A stretch of 64,000 nt of DNA, from positions 1 to 64,000 of the forward strand of contig NZ_CABEGA010000062.1 of NCBI RefSeq assembly GCF_901521055.1, given 5' to 3'. Shown here piece after piece: positions 25,406 to 33,775 of this stretch. The position numbers and the translations under genes are program-made. Numbering within the stretch: the first letter of the stretch is position 1; every line of letters begins with the position of its first letter. This DNA comes from Cellulomonas hominis (GTDB lineage: Bacteria; Actinomycetota; Actinomycetes; Actinomycetales; Cellulomonadaceae). A model generated the notes under the pieces. It did no database searches and had not been told where the DNA came from. It saw only the letters and a program-made list of their open reading frames with translations.

Positions 25406-26023
25406 TCAGGCGCCCGTCTTCCGCACGGCGGCACGGGTGCTCGCCGTGGTGGCGCTCGTGCTCGCGGCCGGGTCCTCGGGGCCGGTGCCGTGCCAGCGGA
25501 AGCGCTCGACGAGGGCGGCGGCCCAGGGCACGCGCGTGACCGCGGCGAGCAGGAGGTAGCCGGCCGCGCCGCCGACGACGTTGAAGACCAGGTCGTTGAC
25601 GTCAGCGAGGTGCCCGCCACCCAGCAGGTGCGCGGTGACGAGCTGCGTCACCTCGATCCCGAGGCTGACGCACGCCGCCGCCGCCACGGTCCGCCACCAC
25701 GAGGGCCGCACCATGAGCAGCGGCACCAGCATCCCGAGCGGGACGAACACCACGATGTTCATCACCGCGTCGGCCATCTCGTACCCCGCCAGAGGCACCA
25801 GGGCCAGGTGGTCGCTCCAGGGCGCGCTGCCGGCGGGCTTGTCCAGGAAGACCGGGAAGACCGTGTTCGCCACGATCCCCGCCGCGTACACGCAGAGCGC
25901 GAGAGCGAGGGCGGCGCGCGGGACCGAGAGCCGCCCACGCCGCGCGAGGGACCACAGCAGCACCGCCAGGGTGGCTGCGGCCAGGGGGACGACGACCGGG
26001 AGGACGGGGACCTGGCGGAACAC
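25406..26023 (-). CDS. VanZ-like membrane protein
   Basis: Membrane protein of about 205 aa with five hydrophobic helices. VFVPLGMLVPLLM, SLGIEVTQLVTAHLLGG and ADVNDLVFNVVGGAAGYLL are the hallmark VanZ segments (polar residues inside helices: E, Q, D, N). GTG 26023 is used; GTG 26062 would add 13 residues. VanZ family members give low-level teicoplanin resistance in some contexts but are generally of unknown function. It is convergent with the SDR gene. Confidence 0.85.
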   Translation of the reverse strand: MFRQVPVLPVVVPLAAATLAVLLWSLARRGRLSVPRAALALALCVYAAGIVANTVFPVFLDKPAGSAPWSDHLALVPLAGYEMADAVMNIVVFVPLGMLVPLLMVRPSWWRTVAAAACVSLGIEVTQLVTAHLLGGGHLADVNDLVFNVVGGAAGYLLLAAVTRVPWAAALVERFRWHGTGPEDPAASTSATTASTRAAVRKTGA

Positions 26024-26170
26024 GGGCGGACAGACCTCTCGGGCAGGATGCGGCGGCGGCACGTACCGACGACGAGCCAGCGTCGCAGTGACCCGCGGAG
26101 ACGTGCATCCACCTGGGGTCGGACATCGTCGTCAGGTGGCCGGCTCGGCCGGCGAGCTAGGGTCGGCGCC

Positions 26171-27151
26171 GTGCGGGATCCGTCGCTGACCATGCTGTGG
26201 GAGCCCGTCGACGCCCGCGCGGCGCTCTCGCACCGCTTCGGTCTCGACTCGGCCGCCGCGGCCGGTGCCCACGTCGCTGCCGCGGTCGCCGACCACTGGG
26301 ACCTCCGCACCACGTGCGAGCGCGTGGTCCTCAGCGACCAGAACCTGCTGGCGTGGGTGCACGGCGACGGCCGGACGTTCGTCGTCAAGGCCTGTGCCGC
26401 GGAGCCGTCGTTCGCCCGGCTCGCTGCCGTCGCGGACGTCGTCGCCCTGCTCGGCAGCCAGGGACTGCCGGTGGCCGCGCCGTTGCCGGCGCTGGACGGC
26501 TCGCACCGCGTGGTGGTCGACGGGCCCGTGCGGCTGTCGGTGTTCGTCATGCCGCTGGTCGTGGGGCGGTCGCTCGACCCCCGGGACGCCACCGCCGTGC
26601 GGGCGACCGGCGTGGCGCTGGCCCGGATGCACCGCGCGCTGGCCGGGATCGACGTCGAGCTGCCCGGGCCCGTGCCGCCGGCCGTGGCCGGGGTCGCCGA
26701 CCCGCGGCCGGTCCGGGCGCTGCCGGACGGCGCGCCCGGGCGGACCCGCGCACCGCGAGCCGCCGCGCGGTTGGACGCGCTGCTCGCCGACCTGCCGGAC
26801 CTCGACGTCACCCCGACGCTCCTCCACGGCGACGTGCGGGGGGCGAACGTGCTCATCGCCGACGGCGGAGCAGCGGTGCTGCTCGACCACGACACCATGG
26901 GGCTCGGGCACCGCGTGCTCGACCTGGCCCGCGGGGCCGCGACGATCGCGACGCAGTTCCGCGCCTGGGACCCGCCGCCTCCCGGCGCGCGCCGTCACCT
27001 GGTCGACGGGTACCGCGAAGCTGCTCCGCTGACGCCGGTCGAGGAGCGGTGGCTCGAGGCCGCGCTGCTCGCGGAGGGCCTGCGCCACGTGCCGGCGGGC
27101 GACGACCCCACGGGCTGGGCGGCGGCCGTCGAGCGCGACGTGGACGCGTAG
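26171..27151 (+). CDS. APH-family phosphotransferase (aminoglycoside/choline kinase-like)
   Basis: Kinase-fold protein of 326 aa. The N-lobe includes FVVKACAAEPSFARLAA with the ATP lysine; the catalytic loop is LLHGDVRGANVLIAD (residues about 220-234) and the metal-binding segment is LLDHDTMGLGHRVLDLA. The order matches the APH (PF01636) family. GTG 26171 is preceded by TAGGGT ending 7 nt upstream, so the transcript is probably leaderless. Substrate not deducible; aminoglycoside resistance should not be assumed. Confidence 0.88.
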   Translation: MRDPSLTMLWEPVDARAALSHRFGLDSAAAAGAHVAAAVADHWDLRTTCERVVLSDQNLLAWVHGDGRTFVVKACAAEPSFARLAAVADVVALLGSQGLPVAAPLPALDGSHRVVVDGPVRLSVFVMPLVVGRSLDPRDATAVRATGVALARMHRALAGIDVELPGPVPPAVAGVADPRPVRALPDGAPGRTRAPRAAARLDALLADLPDLDVTPTLLHGDVRGANVLIADGGAAVLLDHDTMGLGHRVLDLARGAATIATQFRAWDPPPPGARRHLVDGYREAAPLTPVEERWLEAALLAEGLRHVPAGDDPTGWAAAVERDVDA

Positions 27152-27293
27152 GGGGCGACTCGGTCGAGCGGGTGGGCTGACGCCGTCCGCCTGCGCGGAC
27201 CTGCGAGATCACCGCGTGGACGTCGTGTGGACGTCCTGCTCGGGCCGGCGGAAACCGCCGCCCCGGCAGCGGCGAGCCCCTAGCGTCCCGCGC

Positions 27294-27992
27294 ATGGGCG
27301 TCCTGAGAGAACCGGACCCGGACCTGCCGGCAGACCCGCGCCGGGCGACGGTCCTGCTCCGTTGGTCCCGCGTCCTGCGGTGGTCCGCCGCCGCGATGCT
27401 GCTCCTCCCGGTCGCGGCGGCGGCGTGGGCCGTCGAGATCCGCGAGCCCGTGGTGGTGGCCGCGTGGTTCGTCGCCAGCCCGCTCGTGGTGGGCCTCGCT
27501 CTCGCCGTGGCCGCGACGGTCGTCGCTCTGGGCGCCGCCGCCGTCGGCCTCGCCGCGCAGGAGGTGGGGGCGCCTCCGGGCAGCCGACGGTGGTACGTGC
27601 GGTGGCCGGTCAACACCGCCAAGCTCGCACTGCTGCTCGCCGGGTGGGCGGGGGCTGGTCTGGCGTTCCTCTTCGGCCTCGGCCTGGGCGATGCCCATCT
27701 GCTGCGCCCGACGAGCGCGGGGGGTTGCCGGGTGATCGTGGTCGAGCGTGCCTACGGCGGCGTCGACGTCTACGCCGCCCCGGCGGGCGCGTTCCGGTCC
27801 CGGCCCGTGGAGGACGTGTACGACTCCGGCTGGGCTCCCGTCTCGCTGGGCACGTACGACCTGACGTGGGACGGTGAGACAGCTGACCTCGTCCTGCGCG
27901 GCATGTCCTTCTCCCTCCGGCCGGAGGACGACGCACCTGCCCGGGCGGTCGTCGACTGCGAAGCGCTCTCGCGCCGGGAGGGCAGCGCGTGA
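27294..27992 (+). CDS. Hypothetical membrane protein
   Basis: Protein of 232 aa with about three hydrophobic helices in the first 125 residues (MLLLPVAAAAWAV, VAAWFVASPLVVGLALAVAA, LALLLAGWAGAGLAFLFGLG) and a soluble C-terminal part (CRVIVVERAYGGVDVYAAPA onward) that reads like a beta-rich extracytoplasmic domain. TAGCGT (27281-27286) ends 7 nt before ATG, so it is probably leaderless. No recognised family. Confidence 0.75.
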   Translation: MGVLREPDPDLPADPRRATVLLRWSRVLRWSAAAMLLLPVAAAAWAVEIREPVVVAAWFVASPLVVGLALAVAATVVALGAAAVGLAAQEVGAPPGSRRWYVRWPVNTAKLALLLAGWAGAGLAFLFGLGLGDAHLLRPTSAGGCRVIVVERAYGGVDVYAAPAGAFRSRPVEDVYDSGWAPVSLGTYDLTWDGETADLVLRGMSFSLRPEDDAPARAVVDCEALSRREGSA

Positions 27993-28084
27993 CGGCCACG
28001 TCTCGTGCCCTGACTCAGGACCGCCTCGCCGACGCGCCGACACGGTGAGCTCGACACTGTGCTGTCCGGGAGGGGCGCGAGCCG

Positions 28085-28705
28085 CTAGCGCGTCGCGTAC
28101 CGCGCCGACATGGTCAGCGCCGCCTCCTCGACGGCACGGGCGACCGCGTCGGCCCCGGGGTCCCAGTCGAGCAGGAACATCCGCGGCCACAGCACGAAGT
28201 TCGAGATCATGCCCATCATCTGGGTGGCCGCCATCGTGGGGTCCTCGACAGACAGCGTCCCGGCTCGGGCGGCGGCCTCGAGGTAGCGACGCACCTCCTC
28301 GAAGAACGGCAGCTTCCCGAGGTCGAACTGCCGGCGGCCGAGCTCCGGCGATGACGGCGCCTCGCTGATGACGAGGCGGAACAGGTCGGCCATCCCCGGC
28401 CGGCTCAGCAGCTCGGCGTACACGGTCCCGAGTGCTCGGATGCCCGCCTCCGGGTCGGCGGGATCGAGGTCCGCGGTGAGCTGCGTCCGGGGCGTCCACA
28501 CGTCGTCGACGATCGCGTCGAACAGCGAGTCCTTGGTGGGGAACTGCTTGAACAGCGTGGACTTCGAGACCTGCGCGGCCGTGGCGACCTGCGCGAGGGA
28601 GGTGCGCGCGAACCCCTGGCTCCCGAAGAGCGTGGTGGCTGCGGCGAGGATCGCGGCCCGCTTGTCTGCGGCGACGCGCTCGTGGAACGACGACATACCC
28701 GGCAC
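28085..28705 (-). CDS. TetR-family regulator
   Basis: Repressor of 206 aa. The HTH is at residues about 12-60: RAAILAAATTLFGSQGFART, LAQVATAAQVSKSTLFKQFP. The C-terminal half (LSRPGMADLFRLVISEAPSS, MAATQMMGMISNFVLWPRMF) is the AefR-like/TetR_C ligand region. GTG 28705 is used (GAGG upstream); ATG 28696 is an alternative. Divergent from an SDR-DDN operon, with two identical-arm operators between them. Confidence 0.92.
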   Translation of the reverse strand: MPGMSSFHERVAADKRAAILAAATTLFGSQGFARTSLAQVATAAQVSKSTLFKQFPTKDSLFDAIVDDVWTPRTQLTADLDPADPEAGIRALGTVYAELLSRPGMADLFRLVISEAPSSPELGRRQFDLGKLPFFEEVRRYLEAAARAGTLSVEDPTMAATQMMGMISNFVLWPRMFLLDWDPGADAVARAVEEAALTMSARYATR

Positions 28706-28725
28706 GGGCCTCAGCGTACCGGTGC

Positions 28726-28743
28726 GCGAGTCGCTTGACTCGC
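28726..28743. promoter_or_regulatory. TetR operator 1
   Basis: GCGAGTC-GCTT-GACTCGC, perfect 7-bp arms. It contains TTGACT, a good -35 element, so repressor binding would block RNA polymerase. The same arms recur 46 bp downstream. Confidence 0.85.
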
Positions 28744-28771
28744 CTCACGCGACGGGTGCACGCTTCGTGGG

Positions 28772-28789
28772 GCGAGTCGGTCGACTCGC
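28772..28789. promoter_or_regulatory. TetR operator 2
   Basis: GCGAGTC-GGTC-GACTCGC, perfect 7-bp arms identical to operator 1; only the 4-bp centre differs. It is 20 bp upstream of the SDR start. Confidence 0.85.
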
Positions 28790-28809
28790 TGCACGTGGAG
28801 GGAACCACC

Positions 28810-29601
28810 ATGGGAACGCGCTACAGCGAGGACGTCGTCCTCATCACCGGAGCCACGGGCGGGATGGGTTCGTCCCACGTCCGCGGCTACCACGCCGAGG
28901 GCGCACGCGTCGTCATCGCGGGCCGCCGCGACGACGCGGGGGAGGCGCTGGCCCACGAGCTCGGGGCACGCGCCGCGTTCGTCCACCTCGACGTCACCGA
29001 GCCCGACCACTGGTCGCGTGCGGTCGAGGCGACCGAGGCGGAGTTCGGGCCGATCTCCGTCCTGGTGAACAACGCCGGCCTGCAGACGCCACCGGCGCCG
29101 ATCGAGCACACCGACCCCGCCGACTGGTCGCGCGCCCTCGCGGTCAACGCCACCGGTGCCTTCCTCGGGATCCGGGCGGTGGCGCCGTCGCTCCGCCGCG
29201 CCGGAGGTGGCTCCGTCGTCAACATCGTCTCGACGATGGCCCACGTCGGCACCGCCCTGTTCGCGCCCTACACCGCCGCCAAGTGGGCGGTCCGGGGGCT
29301 GACCCGCACCGCCGCGCTGGAGCTCGGCCGCGACCGCATCCGGGTGAACTCGGTGCACCCCGGCGTCGTCTCCACGCCGTTCGTCCACGACCCGGTGCCC
29401 GGCTCCGACGTCGCGATCGCCGACGCCTACTCTCCGGACGCCTTCGCCGTCCCGCGCCTGGCCGAGCCGCGCGAGGTGACCGACATGCTGCTGTGGCTGA
29501 CGTCCCGCGAAGCCACCTTCGTCACCGGCGCGGAGTTCGTGGTCGACGGGGGCCTGCTCCTGGGACCTGCGCTGCCGGCAGGGGAGAGCGCCCGTGCCTG
29601 A
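28810..29601 (+). CDS. Short-chain dehydrogenase/reductase
   Basis: Classical SDR of 263 aa: LITGATGGMGSSHVRGY (cofactor), VNNAGLQ, IVSTMAHVG (Ser) and YTAAKWAVRG (Tyr, Lys) with VHPGVVSTPF after the catalytic core. The set resembles 3-alpha/20-beta-hydroxysteroid dehydrogenase-like enzymes. ATG 28810 lies behind GGAGGGA. Overlaps the next gene by 8 nt. Probably under control of the divergent TetR through operators at 28726-28789. Substrate unknown. Confidence 0.93.
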   Translation: MGTRYSEDVVLITGATGGMGSSHVRGYHAEGARVVIAGRRDDAGEALAHELGARAAFVHLDVTEPDHWSRAVEATEAEFGPISVLVNNAGLQTPPAPIEHTDPADWSRALAVNATGAFLGIRAVAPSLRRAGGGSVVNIVSTMAHVGTALFAPYTAAKWAVRGLTRTAALELGRDRIRVNSVHPGVVSTPFVHDPVPGSDVAIADAYSPDAFAVPRLAEPREVTDMLLWLTSREATFVTGAEFVVDGGLLLGPALPAGESARA

Positions 29602-30037
29602 GCCCGCCGCCGTCAAGGCGGCCCTGTCGCTCGGCCGGTCGTCGAGCGCCGCGGCACGCACGATCGACCTCACGACCACGGGAGCGCGCTCCGGGCGCCC
29701 GCGCAGGATCGAGATCTGGTTCTACCGGGCCGGCGACGAGCTGTACCTGAGCACCGCGCCCGCGCGGCGGGACTGGTACGCCAACATCCTCGCCGACCCG
29801 AGGATCGTCGTGCACCTGAAGAACGGCGTGCGGGCCGACCTGCCGGCCACCGGCGTCGCCGTCACCGACCCCGCCGAGCGCGCACGGGTGCTCCGGGAGA
29901 TCGTCGACGAGCTCCGGCACCCGGACAACCGCGGCGGGGTGCAGGACGTGATCGGCTCGGCCGACGACTGGATCGCCGGGAGCCCGCTGGTGCGCATCGA
30001 CCTGGACGACCTGTCGCTGCTGCCGGGTGACCGGTAG
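29594..30037 (+). CDS. Deazaflavin (F420)-dependent nitroreductase-like protein
   Basis: Protein of 147 aa of the DDN/nitroreductase family: LTTTGARSGRPRRIEIWFYR is the family N-terminal beta-hairpin, then DWYANILADPRIVVHLKNGV, the conserved core near the flavin site. In actinobacteria such proteins bind F420 or related flavins. GTG 29594 starts inside the SDR gene (8-nt overlap), so both enzymes are co-translated and may act on the same hydrophobic substrate. Confidence 0.88.
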   Translation: MPEPAAVKAALSLGRSSSAAARTIDLTTTGARSGRPRRIEIWFYRAGDELYLSTAPARRDWYANILADPRIVVHLKNGVRADLPATGVAVTDPAERARVLREIVDELRHPDNRGGVQDVIGSADDWIAGSPLVRIDLDDLSLLPGDR

Positions 30038-30058
30038 GACCAGGCTCACGCTGCCGTT

Positions 30059-30556
30059 CTAGGGCACCCCCTGCCACGCGTCGTCATCCAGGAACGTCGT
30101 CAGCGAGACGAGCAGGACGCCGGACCCGGCGCGCGACATGTGCGCACCGTCGACGGGGACCACGTACACCCTCTCGATGCCGCTGCCCTCGAGCTCCCTG
30201 CTCCGCCGCATGAGGCGGTCCGCCTCTCCACCGGTCGGCGTCAGGGCCGTGGTGATGATCGTCTCGCGCTGCTCTCTGATCCACGTCTGCGCATCGGACT
30301 CCCACGAGTCGTCGCCGACGAGTGTCAGCACACCCGTGCCCCCGCTGGGCCAGAGGTCGGCCTTGTCGACGAGCGCGCGGTATCGCGCCACCCAGACGTC
30401 CTCCGCACCCGGAGGTGGTGGCACCGGCTGGGGCGCCGAGACGATCTGCGGCACGTCGGGAAGGACGTCGAGGGCGAGGGCTGCTCGAACGTAGAGCAGC
30501 TCGAGCAGCGCGACCGGCAGGTCGAACGTGAGCCGGGCGGAGCGGGTACGTCTCAT
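30059..30556 (-). CDS. Hypothetical protein coupled to a WYL regulator
   Basis: Protein of 165 aa with no family I recognise. It is soluble (TFDLPVALLELLYVRAALAL near the N-terminus is only amphipathic), has a mid-region QTWIREQRETIITTALTPTG and a C-terminal half ending VLLVSLTTFLDDDAWQGVP. ATG 30556 overlaps the stop of the WYL regulator gene (ATGA), so the two are a translational unit. It may modulate the regulator or act in the same response; nothing in the sequence proves this. Confidence 0.75.
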   Translation of the reverse strand: MRRTRSARLTFDLPVALLELLYVRAALALDVLPDVPQIVSAPQPVPPPPGAEDVWVARYRALVDKADLWPSGGTGVLTLVGDDSWESDAQTWIREQRETIITTALTPTGGEADRLMRRSRELEGSGIERVYVVPVDGAHMSRAGSGVLLVSLTTFLDDDAWQGVP

Positions 30557-31245
30557 GGTGTCTGCACGGACCGCGCCGTCGGCGGGGGAGTGCCGACCTC
30601 CTCGACGCCGTGGTCACCGCAGGGGGACGTGGTCACGCTGGCGTGCTCGATCCGCGTCACGAGGAACCAGCGGATGTCGCTGCGCAGGCGGCACCAGCCG
30701 ATCAGGTACCACCGGCCGCTCCTCGACCCGAACATGATCGGCTCGACGTCACGGGTCGACGTGCTGCCGTCGCCCGCGACGTACCGGATCCGCACGACGC
30801 GCTGCTCGGCCATCGCCTCCTCGAGCGCGGACCGGATCGCGCGCGACGACGACGGGGGCGCGTCCACCCACACGCGGCCCGCGAGATCGTCCGCCTTCTT
30901 CCGGGTGGCGGGGTCCAGGACGTCCAGGATCTTCCGCACGCCGGCCGACGCGAGATCCGCGTAGGGGGCGTCGGAGGCGGCGGAGACGGCCGCGAGCAGG
31001 GCGACCGCCTGGGCGGGGGACAGGCTGATCGGCGGAAGGTTCGCCCGAGCGGCGAGACCGTACCCACCACCGGGCCCCGGACGCGACCAGATCGGCGCAC
31101 CGCTGCTCTCGAGCGCCGCGAGATCCCGCTTCACCGTCCGCACCGACACCCCGAACTCCGCAGCCAGGCGCTCCGCGGTGCACCCGCGGGACCCGTGACG
31201 GCGCAGCATCTCGGACAGCGCGTGCAGCCGCTCTGCCCGCCTCAC
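30553..31245 (-). CDS. WYL-domain transcriptional regulator (DeoR-like HTH)
   Basis: Regulator of 230 aa. N-terminal HTH_11 (RRAERLHALSEMLRRHG, RLAAEFGVSVRTVKRDLAAL); C-terminal WYL domain with RVVRIRYVAGDGSTSTRDVE and SGRWYLIGWCRLRSDIRWF, where WYL and the following Arg residues are visible. WYL domains bind nucleotides or small signals. GTG 31245 start. It overlaps a hypothetical gene and is divergent from an alpha/beta hydrolase across an ATGTCA inverted repeat. Confidence 0.92.
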   Translation of the reverse strand: MRRAERLHALSEMLRRHGSRGCTAERLAAEFGVSVRTVKRDLAALESSGAPIWSRPGPGGGYGLAARANLPPISLSPAQAVALLAAVSAASDAPYADLASAGVRKILDVLDPATRKKADDLAGRVWVDAPPSSSRAIRSALEEAMAEQRVVRIRYVAGDGSTSTRDVEPIMFGSRSGRWYLIGWCRLRSDIRWFLVTRIEHASVTTSPCGDHGVEEVGTPPPTARSVQTP

Positions 31246-31263
31246 GGTCGGCCCCCGGAATTC

Positions 31264-31282
31264 ATGTCAGAAATGGTGACAT
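31264..31282. promoter_or_regulatory. Inverted repeat ATGTCA-N7-TGACAT
   Basis: Perfect 6-bp arms with a GAAATGG centre. It lies 19 bp upstream of the WYL regulator start and 34 bp upstream of the divergent hydrolase, in an AT-richer stretch. Probable operator of the WYL regulator. Confidence 0.7.
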
Positions 31283-31315
31283 ACCGCTGTCCTGCGGGCT
31301 TGCGAGCATCGCTGC

Positions 31316-32053
31316 ATGACGAGCACGACGAGCACGACGAGCGAACCGACCATCCTCCTCATCGCCGGCCACTGGCTGGGGGCGTGGGCCTGGGACGAGG
31401 TGGTGCAGCACATGACGGCCGCCGGCAGGCGAGCGGTCCCGATGACGCTCCCCGGCCTCGACCCGACCGACCCCGAGCGCGCGTCCAGAACACTGGACGA
31501 CCAGGCAGCGGCGATCGAGCAGGCCATCGACGACGCCGGGGCCGGGCAGCCGGTGGTGATCGTGGCGCACAGCGGAGCGAACGCCCCGGTCAGCCTCGTG
31601 CTCGACCGGCACCCCGAGCTCGTGCGCCGCGTGGTCTGGGTCGACAGCGGGCCGGTCGCGCCCGGGACCGTCTTCGCCCCGGACGACCTGGACGAGCTGC
31701 CCCTGCCGCCCTTCGAGGTGCTGCGGGAGCAGGCGAGCCTCGACGGCTTGAGCAACGACAGCCTCGACCGCTTCCGCGCGCGAGCCGTCCCGCAGCCGGG
31801 CCCGGTCCTCCGCCAGCCGGTCGAGCTGACCGACGACGCCCGTCTGCGGGTCCCGACGACGCTGGTGTGCTGCTCGATCCCGGGTGCCCAGGTGATGGAG
31901 CTGGCCGGCGCCGGTCACCCCGTGTTCGCCGAGGTCGCGAAGCTCGAGCACGTCGACGTCGTCGACCTTCCGACCGGCCACTGGCCCATGTGGAGCCGCC
32001 CGGAGGACCTGGCCCGCCTCCTCGCCACGGCAGCGAGCTCCGAGGTCAGCTGA
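31316..32053 (+). CDS. Alpha/beta hydrolase
   Basis: Protein of 245 aa: ILLIAGHWLGAWAWDEVVQH opens the fold, VIVAHSGANAPVSLVLDRH has the nucleophile elbow (H-S-G-A in place of G-x-S-x-G, so Gly before His is replaced), and VVDLPTGHWPMWSRPEDLA holds the final His. The family includes salicylate esterase-like and haloalkane dehalogenase-like enzymes. Start ATG 31316. Divergent from the WYL regulator and likely its target. The substrate is unknown. Confidence 0.85.
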   Translation: MTSTTSTTSEPTILLIAGHWLGAWAWDEVVQHMTAAGRRAVPMTLPGLDPTDPERASRTLDDQAAAIEQAIDDAGAGQPVVIVAHSGANAPVSLVLDRHPELVRRVVWVDSGPVAPGTVFAPDDLDELPLPPFEVLREQASLDGLSNDSLDRFRARAVPQPGPVLRQPVELTDDARLRVPTTLVCCSIPGAQVMELAGAGHPVFAEVAKLEHVDVVDLPTGHWPMWSRPEDLARLLATAASSEVS

Positions 32054-32123
32054 ACCGGACGTCCCGCCGAGGGGGCCGGCCGCGCAGGCCGGCACCCTCG
32101 GTCCCCACCGCGGGCGTCATGCG

Positions 32124-33101
32124 TCACGCGTCCTGAGCGTGAGGTGGGCGGCGAGTGTCGTCCGGAGCGTGCACACCGCCGGCTCGCTCGTCGTACGCAG
32201 CGTCCTCGTGAGGCTTGAACGCCCAGGCTCGCGCCGGGTTGGCGCCGAGCGCGAGCTGCGCAAGTGCGACGTCGATGGCGTGGGGTCCGGTTCGCGTCCA
32301 CTCCAGCAGGCCCGCAGCGTCGCGCCCCGTGGCGAGCGCGGCAGCGGTGGTGGTGTCGGCGCCGAGCAGGATCTGGCCGGCGTAGCCCTCGCTCGCGAGC
32401 AGCTCGACCTGGGCGCGAAGTCCCTGCGTGGTCGTGCCGTACGACGGGGCGGGGCTGTCGAGGCAGAGCCACGCTCCGCTGGACGCTGTCTCGAGGAGCT
32501 CCTGCAGGTCGGGATTGCGGCCGAGGTGGCCCAGGACGACTTTGTGAGCGGCCACGCCTTCCTCTCCCAGGATCCGGAGGACGCGTTCCGCGCCGGCGCC
32601 ACCTTCGAGGTGGACGGCGATCGGCGCCCCGGTGAGCACTGAGGCGTGAGCGGCGGCGAGGAGGCTCTCGCGCTCGTCGTCACTCAGACTCCCGGGGCCG
32701 GTGCCGACCTTGACCAGCCCGCAGCGGCGTTCGGTGATGTCGCGGACGAACCAGTCGGTGAGGTGCTCGCTGTCGAGCTCCGAGATCGACGCGCTCGCGG
32801 GGTAGACCTCACGCCGGTGCCGTCCCGTCGCCGCCACGATCTGGACCCCGGTCGCCAGGCTGAGGCGTCGCAGGTCGTCGAGACGCCGACCCAGTCCGGC
32901 GGGGGTCCACTGGACCACGGTGCGGCCGCCGGCCGCCTGGAACCGGGTGAGCTGCTCGCGGGCTCGGGCGAGGTCGTCGAGCTCCTGGCCGGCCAGGAGC
33001 GGGGTGCGGATGAACAGGTGGTCGTGGGAGTCGGTACTGCCCACGGTGTGGGGGGCCACGTCGGCGAGGACCGTGCGGACGACGGCATCCGGGTCGTCCA
33101 T
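32124..33101 (-). CDS. Phosphotriesterase-family metal hydrolase
   Basis: Enzyme of 325 aa: TDSHDHLFIRTPLLAG has the HxH metal pair, CGLVKVGTGPGSLS the bridging Lys, IAVHLEGGAG and VLGHLGRNPDLQ the two later His, and ILLGADTTT the catalytic Asp. This is a complete binuclear-metal set in PTE order. Family members are mostly lactonases or hydrolases of unknown natural substrate. ATG 33101 start. Divergent from a CGNR-type regulator across an ATCCGC inverted repeat. Confidence 0.9.
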   Translation of the reverse strand: MDDPDAVVRTVLADVAPHTVGSTDSHDHLFIRTPLLAGQELDDLARAREQLTRFQAAGGRTVVQWTPAGLGRRLDDLRRLSLATGVQIVAATGRHRREVYPASASISELDSEHLTDWFVRDITERRCGLVKVGTGPGSLSDDERESLLAAAHASVLTGAPIAVHLEGGAGAERVLRILGEEGVAAHKVVLGHLGRNPDLQELLETASSGAWLCLDSPAPSYGTTTQGLRAQVELLASEGYAGQILLGADTTTAAALATGRDAAGLLEWTRTGPHAIDVALAQLALGANPARAWAFKPHEDAAYDERAGGVHAPDDTRRPPHAQDA

Positions 33102-33125
33102 CACCGCTCCTGGTCGTCTCGGCAC

Positions 33126-33140
33126 ATCCGCTCGGCGGAT
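33126..33140. promoter_or_regulatory. Inverted repeat ATCCGC-TCG-GCGGAT
   Basis: Perfect 6-bp arms, 3-bp centre, followed by CTTAAC. Located between the phosphotriesterase-like gene and the CGNR regulator gene; candidate operator for that regulator. Confidence 0.6.
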
Positions 33141-33161
33141 CTTAACGGCCGAACCGTGACG

Positions 33162-33704
33162 ATGTGCGGCATGGGTGACCGGTTCCGTACCGACGGCGGC
33201 GCGACCTGGTTGAACCTGCTCGCGACGCGCGGGCAGTCGTTCGGGGCCCGCCCGGTGGAACGGCTCCCCGACGTCGCGTCGGCGCGTGACTGGCTGACCC
33301 TCGTCGGCCTGCCTCCCGCCGAGGACCCGACCGAGAGCGACCGGGACGAGCTCGTCGCGCTCCGTGAAGCACTGCGCGAGCTCGCCATGGCCGCCGTGGA
33401 GCAGCGCCCACCCCATGAGCAGGCACGTGCGTCGGTGACCGCGACGGCCGGCGCTGCCGGTGACGGCGCCCTCAGCCCGAGTGCCGAGCCCGTCAGCTGT
33501 GCGCTGGCGCGTGCGTCGATCGCCGTCCAAGCACTCGTCTCGGTGCGCGGGCCGGACCGCGCCTCCTTGAAGGAGTGCGCCGAGTCCGACTGCCGGTGGG
33601 TGTTCCTCGACCCGTCCAGCCGTCGGCGATGGTGCCCAGCACCGGCGTGCGCGTCACGAGGCCGGGTCCGAGCCCACCGCGCCGCGGCGTCCTCGTCGGG
33701 CTGA
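33162..33704 (+). CDS. ABATE/CGNR zinc-finger transcriptional regulator
   Basis: Regulator of about 180 aa. The N-terminal stress-sensing ABATE-like part (ATWLNLLATRGQSFGARPVE, DWLTLVGLPPAEDPTESDRD, LVALREALRELAMAAVEQRP) leads to a C-terminal zinc finger: CAESDCRWVFLDPSSRRRWC with PAPACASRGRVRAHR. All four cysteines are present; the usual CGNR tetrad reads CASR. ATG 33162 is used, ATG 33171 is equally possible. Probably regulates the divergent phosphotriesterase-like gene. Confidence 0.85.
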   Translation: MCGMGDRFRTDGGATWLNLLATRGQSFGARPVERLPDVASARDWLTLVGLPPAEDPTESDRDELVALREALRELAMAAVEQRPPHEQARASVTATAGAAGDGALSPSAEPVSCALARASIAVQALVSVRGPDRASLKECAESDCRWVFLDPSSRRRWCPAPACASRGRVRAHRAAASSSG

Positions 33705-33775
33705 GCCGCACCACCGTCGCGACCCGGGGAGTGGCCGCCCGCCCCAGGCCGTCGGCGACTCGCGCAGCGGCGTGG

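Noticed and set aside
25406-26023. Vancomycin resistance cluster
   Set aside because: VanZ-like gene stands alone with no vanH/A/X or VanRS genes.
26171-27151. Aminoglycoside resistance kinase
   Set aside because: Kinase motifs are clear, but nothing shows aminoglycoside specificity; kept as APH-family phosphotransferase only.
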